Source of the DNA: Syntrophomonadaceae bacterium
GTDB taxonomy: Bacteria; Bacillota; Dethiobacteria; DTU022
Length of the DNA stretch: 10,699 nucleotides
Assembly (NCBI GenBank): GCA_003558195.1
Contig: PWMM01000170.1
Location: 1-10,699, forward strand
Direction of reading: 5' to 3'
Shown here piece after piece: positions 6,729 to 10,699 of this stretch. Within the stretch, counting starts at the first letter, position 1; the number at the start of each line of letters is the position of its first letter. The translations under genes were made by a program, and so were the position numbers. The notes under the pieces are model-generated. The model was not told the DNA's origin, did not search any database, and worked only from the letters and a program-made list of their open reading frames with translations.

Positions 6729-7598
6729 ATGAATAATCAAAACTTAAAAGATGCAGTTTTGAAAAAAGCCACTGAGAAGTTAAACCCGGCTGGTGAAAAG
6801 TATTTAAGTCTCTCTCTTGCTGCAACTGCAGAATTGGCCAGGCTTGGTAACATTGCCGGCCGTATCGTAGAGTTAGCGGCGCTTGAAGTTAAAGTTGTTC
6901 CAGAACGTTACCAGCGCAATATGGGAAGTATTGGTTTTGAAGGTCAAAAAAAGTTGCTTACCGCATCTGTAGGTATCGTTGGAGCAGGGGGGTTGGGAGG
7001 TTTTGTATTAGAGCTTTTGGCCAGGATGGGAGTGGGTAAACTGGTTGTCATAGATGGAGATGTATTTTCTGAAAGCAATCTCAACCGCCAGTTGCTGGCT
7101 ACTGAAACCGCTATGGGTAAAGCGAAGACTAGTCAGGCTGCCAAGAGGATAAGTGATCTTAACAGCTCATTAGATGTGGATGCTTATCATTGCCTGGGAG
7201 ACCGCAATAATATGAAAACTATCTTTTCAGATTGCAACCTGGTTATCGATTGTCTTGATAATTTACCGTCTCGTTTTGACCTGGAAGCGGTATGCGGGCA
7301 ATTAAATATACCCATGATCCACGGGGCTATTGCTGGATTTATAGGCCAACTTGCTGTGATCAGGCCGAAACAACCTGTCCTTTCAAATATCTATGGTTCT
7401 ATAAATGATTCTGGAGCTAAACAAGGCATAGAAGTACAACTTGGCAATCCTGCTTATACGCCGGCTATGCTGGGTTCTTACCAGGCTGCTGAAGCTGTAA
7501 AAATATTAGCAGGCCTGGAAGGAGTATTGCCTTCTGGAAAGATGTTGATCATTGATATGCAGTCCTGTAGCTCTTACCTGGTGGATATTAATGGTTAA
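6729..7598 (+). CDS. ThiF/MoeB/HesA-family adenylating enzyme (E1-like)
   Basis: E1-like enzyme of the family that adenylates the C-terminal Gly-Gly of ThiS/MoaD-type sulfur carrier proteins. The actual partner here is unknown. From ATG 6729 the protein has 289 aa. A helical N-terminal region of about 60 residues precedes KVVPERYQRNMGSIGFEGQ. The Rossmann ATP motif GIVGAGGLGG is at 82-91, DGD at 109-111, SNLNRQ with the conserved Arg finger at 116-121, and Lys at 131. VIDCLDN is the usual Mg-ATP aspartate region. The paired zinc cysteines (CxxC...CxxC) and the catalytic-cysteine region of MoeB/ThiF are not visible. It may therefore adenylate only, or act differently. AGGTGA (6719-6724) favours ATG 6729 over ATG 6726, which directly abuts it. 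No sulfur-carrier gene is nearby. Specific gene name withheld. Confidence 0.85.
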   Translation: MNNQNLKDAVLKKATEKLNPAGEKYLSLSLAATAELARLGNIAGRIVELAALEVKVVPERYQRNMGSIGFEGQKKLLTASVGIVGAGGLGGFVLELLARMGVGKLVVIDGDVFSESNLNRQLLATETAMGKAKTSQAAKRISDLNSSLDVDAYHCLGDRNNMKTIFSDCNLVIDCLDNLPSRFDLEAVCGQLNIPMIHGAIAGFIGQLAVIRPKQPVLSNIYGSINDSGAKQGIEVQLGNPAYTPAMLGSYQAAEAVKILAGLEGVLPSGKMLIIDMQSCSSYLVDING

Positions 7599-7645
7599 AA
7601 GGGTTTGACTCAATCATCATGGCAAATATTTACAATTGCTCGGTA

Positions 7646-7674
7646 TTGACAAGTTTTTGTACCGTGCATATAAT
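7646..7674 (+). promoter_or_regulatory. Consensus sigma-A promoter for the T-box / tRNA-Ala / leuS transcript
   Basis: TTGACA (7646-7651), a 17-bp spacer and TATAAT (7669-7674) form a perfect consensus. The expected start near 7681 places the whole T-box leader, the nested tRNA and leuS on one transcript. No other promoter is seen between here and the tRNA. Confidence 0.93.
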
Positions 7675-7865
7675 GATAGATGTACTCGAGGTGCCCTATA
7701 GTGTTCGATGAAGGGAAGTAGTAAGTAAATATTGTTTTTTAGAGAGCCGGGGGTTGCTGAAACCCGGTAAACAGGATTGCTGAACTCGTCCCGGAGAAAC
7801 AATGGTGAAATAACTTAGCTATTGTCGTAACGCCGGCGATAACGGTTTGAGCGGGTAACAAACGG

Positions 7866-7940
7866 GGGGCTGTGGCGCAGTGGGAGCGCGCTTCCTTGGC
7901 ATGGAAGAGGCCGCGGGTTCAACTCCCGCCAGCTCCACCA
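7866..7940 (+). tRNA. tRNA-Ala (anticodon GGC), nested in the leuS T-box leader
   Basis: A full 75-nt cloverleaf. The 7-bp acceptor stem GGGGCTG/CAGCTCC (7866-7872 with 7930-7936) includes a G3-U70 wobble, the alanine identity element. The D stem is GCGC/GCGC (7875-7878, 7886-7889) with loop AGTGGGA. The anticodon stem CTTCC/GGAAG (7891-7895, 7903-7907) has loop TTGGCAT, with anticodon GGC at 7898-7900. The variable loop is AGGCC. The T stem GCGGG/CCCGC (7913-7917, 7925-7929) has loop TTCAACT. Discriminator A73 is followed by encoded CCA (7938-7940). No stem has a mismatch, so it should be functional rather than a relic. It lacks its own promoter and must be released from the leuS leader by RNase P and 3' processing. 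It lies upstream of the T-box terminator and is therefore transcribed whether or not leuS is. Confidence 0.96.
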
Positions 7941-7953
7941 TTTATTCACCAAT

Positions 7954-7986
7954 AAGGGTGGTACCGCGGGTATAAGTCCGTCCCTT
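7954..7986 (+). promoter_or_regulatory. T-box antiterminator
   Basis: AAGGG (7954-7958) pairs with CCCTT (7982-7986) as the outer helix. The bulge TGGTACC (7959-7965) contains UGGU (7959-7962), which pairs with a free tRNA 3' ACCA. The inner helix uses GCGGG with the TCCGT region. Because the 3' strand shares 7977-7983 with the terminator stem, the two structures exclude each other, as in standard T-boxes. Confidence 0.9.
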
Positions 7987-8008
7987 AAGAGGACGGATTT
8001 TTTTATTT
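7977..8008 (+). terminator. T-box-controlled terminator before leuS
   Basis: Stem TCCGTCC / GGACGGA (7977-7983 with 7991-7997) with loop CTTAAGA is followed by TTTTTTTATTT. It competes with the antiterminator and lies about 20 bases before the leuS start, so it would block leuS but not the upstream tRNA. Confidence 0.93.
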
Positions 8009-8025
8009 CATATGGGGGTATAGTG

Positions 8026-10506
8026 ATGAATGGATATGATGCGCTAGCAATTGAAGAAAAATGGCAAAAATCATGGAAAGAACAAGATTCCTATCGTTCC
8101 GTGGTAGATAATTCGAAGATGAAATACTATGTATTGGAAATGTTTCCTTACCCCTCCGGTAAGCTGCACATGGGTCATATGCGAGTCTATTCCATTGGGG
8201 ATGTTCTGGCCCGTTATCTACGGATGCGTAACTTTAATGTCATCCACCCTATGGGGTGGGATGCATTTGGTTTGCCTGCAGAAAATGCTGCTATCGAGAA
8301 TAATGTAAACCCTGCAGAGTGGACTTACCGTAATATTGAGCATATGAAAAAACAACAAAACAGACTGGGTGTAAGCTATGACTGGCACCGGGAAATTAAT
8401 ACTTCTGCACCTGATTATTACCGCTGGTCACAATGGCTTTTTTTATTAATGTACAAGCGTGGCCTGGCGTACAAGAAAAAATCCGATGTTAACTGGTGCG
8501 AAACATGCGCAACAGTACTGGCTAATGAACAGGTAGAAAAAGGTTTGTGCTGGCGCTGTTCCAGTGCAGTTGAAACAAGAGATTTGGAACAATGGTTTTT
8601 ACGAATTACTGATTATGCTGAAAGACTGTTAAATGACCTGGAAAAGCTTGAAGGATGGCCTGAAAGAGTAAAAGTAATGCAAAAGAATTGGATAGGTCGT
8701 AGTGAAGGTGCTGAAATCATTTTTAAGATTAAAGATTTTCCGGAAAAAGAAATTCGCACTTTTACTACCCGTCCGGATACCCTTTATGGGGTTACCTATA
8801 TGGTTCTAGCACCTGAACATCCTCTGGTTAAGCCCCTGGTGGAAGGTACAGAACAGGAAAAAGCTGTCCTTGATTTCGTGGTTAAAACCAGGCAGGAAAG
8901 TGAGATTGATCGGACTTCTGAAGAGACACCGAAAACCGGGCTTTTCACTGGCCGTTATGCTGTTAATCCAATTAACGGGGAAGAAGTTCCTATTCTGATT
9001 GGTAATTATGTCTTGATGGCTTATGGAACAGGTGCAGTTATGGGCGTTCCCGCTCATGACCACAGGGACTTTGATTTCGCAAAAAAATATGAATTGCCAA
9101 TAAAAGCTGTTATTCAGCCCCATGACCAGGATCTCTTAACAGGAGAAACAATGCTTGAAGCTTACGTGGACGAAGGATACATGATAAACTCCGGTATCTT
9201 TAATGGCACGGAGAGTAAAGAAGGTATTAATAAGGTTACCGAATACCTGCAGCAAAATGGTTTGGGTCAACATCGAGTTACTTACCGCATCCGCGACTGG
9301 TTAATATCTCGTCAGCGCTACTGGGGAGGGCCAATACCAATTATTTACTGTGATCATTGTGGAACCGTGCCGGTTCCGGAAGCTGATTTGCCTGTAGAGT
9401 TGCCCCTGGAAGTAGAGTTGTCTGGTAACAGGGTTCCCAGCCTGGCACATTATCCTGATTTTGTTAACACAAAATGCCCCAGCTGTGGTGGAGATGCAAC
9501 CAGGGAAACTGATACGATGGACACATTTATTTGCTCATCCTGGTATTTTTTACGTTTTACCAGCCCTAAATGTGATTCTGCCCCCTTTGATCCTGCTGAT
9601 GCCGATTATTGGATGCCGGTGGATCAATACATTGGTGGCATTGAACATGCTGTACTGCATCTGCTCTATGCCCGGTTTTTTACTAAAGTCCTCTATGATG
9701 CAGAAATGATTAAAGAGGATGAGCCATTTAAAAGGCTATTAGCTCAGGGAATGGTATACAAGGATGGAGCAAAAATGTCTAAATCTAAAGGAAATGTGGT
9801 AACACCTGACGAAATTGTAGAACGTTACGGTTCAGATACCGGTAGGTTATTCATTCTTTTTGCTTCACCTCCGGAAAAAGATCTTGACTGGAATGACCAG
9901 GGTGTTGAAGGCTGCCATCGTTTTTTAAAAAGGGTCTGGCGCCTGGTTGCCGACAGTGTAGAAGAGCTGAACACCGGATCAAACTTACGTGAGCAGGGAG
10001 ATGCAGAGGCAGAGTTGCTGCGAAGCCTGCATGCGGCAATCAAAAAAGTTAGTATTGATATTGAAGAGAGGTTTAATTTTAATACAGCTATCAGCGCAAT
10101 AATGGAACTGGTTAATGCTGTATACTCCTACCGGCAATCCCTGGATAAAAACAACTATAACCGGGCTATTTTGCGAGTTGTTCTTGAAAAACTGGTTATT
10201 TTGTTAGCCCCATTTGCTCCGCATCTGGCTGAAGAGGCCTGGGAATTAATGGGGGGTGACGGTAGTGTCCATCAGCAGCACTGGCCGGTTTATGATGAAA
10301 AAATGTTGGAGGTAGACCAGGTTGAAGTAGTGATTCAAATTAATGGTAAAGTCCGCGGTAGAATTAATGTTCCCAATGAATGTCCAGAAGACCGGTTAAT
10401 TAAAGAAGCACAAAACAATGAGCGGATTGGTGAACTGCTATCCGGCAAACAGATAAAAAAGGTTATTACAGTACCAAATAAACTGGTAAATATTGTTGTT
10501 CAGTGA
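8026..10506 (+). CDS. leuS: Leucyl-tRNA synthetase
   Basis: Class I synthetase charging tRNA-Leu with leucine in the cytoplasm. The 826-aa protein is of bacterial type. The N-terminus NGYDALAIEEKWQKSWKE is followed by HIGH-type HMGH (residues 48-51) and a zinc-binding insert with CETC and CWRC (about 158-178). The CP1 editing domain contains TTRPDTLYG (from 247) and PAHDHRDFDFA (from about 342). A second cysteine cluster has CDHCG and CPSCGG. The catalytic loop is KMSKS (583-587). The anticodon-binding helical domain and C-terminal VIQINGKVRGRINVP complete it. Length and order are normal. I prefer ATG 8026, seven bases after GGGGG (8014-8018), over the adjacent GTG 8023. Expression is under the leucine T-box upstream, so the enzyme should rise when tRNA-Leu is uncharged. 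Confidence 0.98.
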   Translation: MNGYDALAIEEKWQKSWKEQDSYRSVVDNSKMKYYVLEMFPYPSGKLHMGHMRVYSIGDVLARYLRMRNFNVIHPMGWDAFGLPAENAAIENNVNPAEWTYRNIEHMKKQQNRLGVSYDWHREINTSAPDYYRWSQWLFLLMYKRGLAYKKKSDVNWCETCATVLANEQVEKGLCWRCSSAVETRDLEQWFLRITDYAERLLNDLEKLEGWPERVKVMQKNWIGRSEGAEIIFKIKDFPEKEIRTFTTRPDTLYGVTYMVLAPEHPLVKPLVEGTEQEKAVLDFVVKTRQESEIDRTSEETPKTGLFTGRYAVNPINGEEVPILIGNYVLMAYGTGAVMGVPAHDHRDFDFAKKYELPIKAVIQPHDQDLLTGETMLEAYVDEGYMINSGIFNGTESKEGINKVTEYLQQNGLGQHRVTYRIRDWLISRQRYWGGPIPIIYCDHCGTVPVPEADLPVELPLEVELSGNRVPSLAHYPDFVNTKCPSCGGDATRETDTMDTFICSSWYFLRFTSPKCDSAPFDPADADYWMPVDQYIGGIEHAVLHLLYARFFTKVLYDAEMIKEDEPFKRLLAQGMVYKDGAKMSKSKGNVVTPDEIVERYGSDTGRLFILFASPPEKDLDWNDQGVEGCHRFLKRVWRLVADSVEELNTGSNLREQGDAEAELLRSLHAAIKKVSIDIEERFNFNTAISAIMELVNAVYSYRQSLDKNNYNRAILRVVLEKLVILLAPFAPHLAEEAWELMGGDGSVHQQHWPVYDEKMLEVDQVEVVIQINGKVRGRINVPNECPEDRLIKEAQNNERIGELLSGKQIKKVITVPNKLVNIVVQ

Positions 10507-10551
10507 GGATAGCTTTAATCATGTAAAATGCTGGATTTTTGTCCTCTTGCC

Positions 10552-10580
10552 TTGACAGATCTATATTCAGGTTTTATAAT
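10552..10580 (+). promoter_or_regulatory. Consensus sigma-A promoter downstream of leuS, with operator-like inverted repeat
   Basis: TTGACA (10552-10557), 17-bp spacer and TATAAT (10575-10580) are a perfect consensus. The -10 box is framed by an inverted repeat TCAGG / CCTGA (10567-10571 and 10581-10585), which could be a repressor site. A second TTGACA at 10588-10593 has no -10 partner. Predicted initiation is near 10587. It may drive a gene beyond the right edge or a short RNA ending at the following hairpin. Confidence 0.8.
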
Positions 10581-10604
10581 CCTGACTTTGACAGCAAATT
10601 CGCC

Positions 10605-10655
10605 AAAAAATAGGCCGCAGCACCCATGAATAAAGGGTTTGCGGCCTTTACCTTT
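10605..10655. terminator. Bidirectional terminator-like hairpin
   Basis: AGGCCGCA / TGCGGCCT (10612-10619 with 10640-10647) forms an 8-bp GC-rich stem, with inner ACCC / GGGT pairing (10622-10625 with 10635-10638). On the + strand it is followed by TTACCTTTT, a poor U-tract. On the - strand it is followed by six Ts (10605-10610), a good one. It may end leuS transcripts, a short transcript from 10587, or a leftward gene outside the window. Confidence 0.65.
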
Positions 10656-10699
10656 TGTCATAAATATGTAGGGAACAGCCTTACTTTTTGCATTTAGCC

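Larger units (their letters stand above)
7681..8008 (+). promoter_or_regulatory. Leucine T-box riboswitch leader of leuS, interrupted by a tRNA gene
   Basis: A T-box leader normally binds uncharged cognate tRNA through a specifier codon and the tRNA 3' end, then antiterminates. Stem I elements visible here are the 5' element GATGAAGGGAAGTAGTAA (7707-7724), AGAGAG (7741-7746), and a hairpin around 7747-7766 whose loop GTTGCTGAAAC resembles the distal-loop motif. They are followed by GAACTCGTCCCGGAG (7782-7796) with specifier CTC (7785-7787), a leucine codon that fits leuS. The next part (7826-7854), with ATAACGGTTTGAGCGG, resembles the Stem II/IIA-B segment. The T-box sequence AGGGTGGTACCGCGG is at 7955-7969. 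Between these parts, where Stem III is expected, stands a complete tRNA-Ala. Without those 75 bases the leader has ordinary T-box length. Assignment of the two halves is confident; how they work with the insert is unknown. Confidence 0.92.

Noticed and set aside
7617..7802. - strand open frame through the T-box leader, and similar overlapping frames opposite rplU, rpmA, obgE and leuS
   Set aside because: They overlap well-supported genes or structured RNA, show no family resemblance and lack ribosome binding sites.
7866..7940. tRNA-like segment as a mere structural mimic or pseudo-tRNA
   Set aside because: All stems are perfectly paired or wobble-paired, the alanine identity pair G3-U70, the conserved loop bases and an encoded CCA are present, so a functional tRNA is the simpler reading.
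10515..10697. About 60 open codons on the - strand running off the right edge, ending at a TAA (10515-10517)
   Set aside because: No recognisable family, it crosses a consensus + strand promoter and a terminator hairpin, and an open frame of this length is not rare by chance. It could only be the tail of a leftward gene, which the window cannot show.

Overview
The window looks like a conserved chromosomal housekeeping segment of an anaerobic Firmicute of the Clostridia type (Desulfotomaculum/Syntrophomonas-like). This rests on the gene order DUF2344 - RNase E/G - rplU - rpmA - obgE - nadD - yqeK - rsfS - leuS, the L21 leader RNA, the T-box riboswitch, strong AGGAGG-like ribosome binding sites and moderate GC. 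The genus cannot be fixed from the sequence. All supported genes lie on the + strand.

Layout: (1) 2-2365 holds the 3' part of a radical-SAM-associated DUF2344 gene and an RNase G-type endoribonuclease whose N-terminus needs either an ATT start or a one-base correction in an A-run. (2) 2469-3259 is the ribosomal protein unit: promoter, L21 leader, rplU, rpmA, strong terminator. The Prp protease gene often found between the two is absent, and L27 correspondingly lacks the cleavable N-terminal extension. (3) 3301-6654 carries obgE, nadD, a small single-RRM protein, yqeK and rsfS: ribosome assembly and silencing, NAD synthesis and dinucleotide hydrolysis. The RRM gene is an insertion into the usual nadD-yqeK-rsfS order. 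(4) 6729-7598 is a ThiF/MoeB/HesA-type adenylating enzyme without the usual zinc cysteines. (5) 7646-10506 is the leuS unit: a consensus promoter, a leucine-type T-box leader and leucyl-tRNA synthetase. (6) 10507-10699 has a second consensus promoter followed within about 30 bases by a bidirectional terminator-like hairpin.

The outstanding feature is in region 5. A complete, apparently functional tRNA-Ala(GGC) gene with encoded CCA (7866-7940) lies inside the leuS T-box leader, between Stem I with its CTC (Leu) specifier and the antiterminator/terminator. It occupies the place where Stem III normally stands, and short complementary flanks could seat the tRNA on top of a residual Stem III helix. 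One transcript would therefore contain a sensor for uncharged tRNA-Leu, a mature-tRNA precursor for a different amino acid, and the switch. RNase P cleavage of the tRNA would cut the sensor away from the switch. I do not know of a described example, but I could not search.
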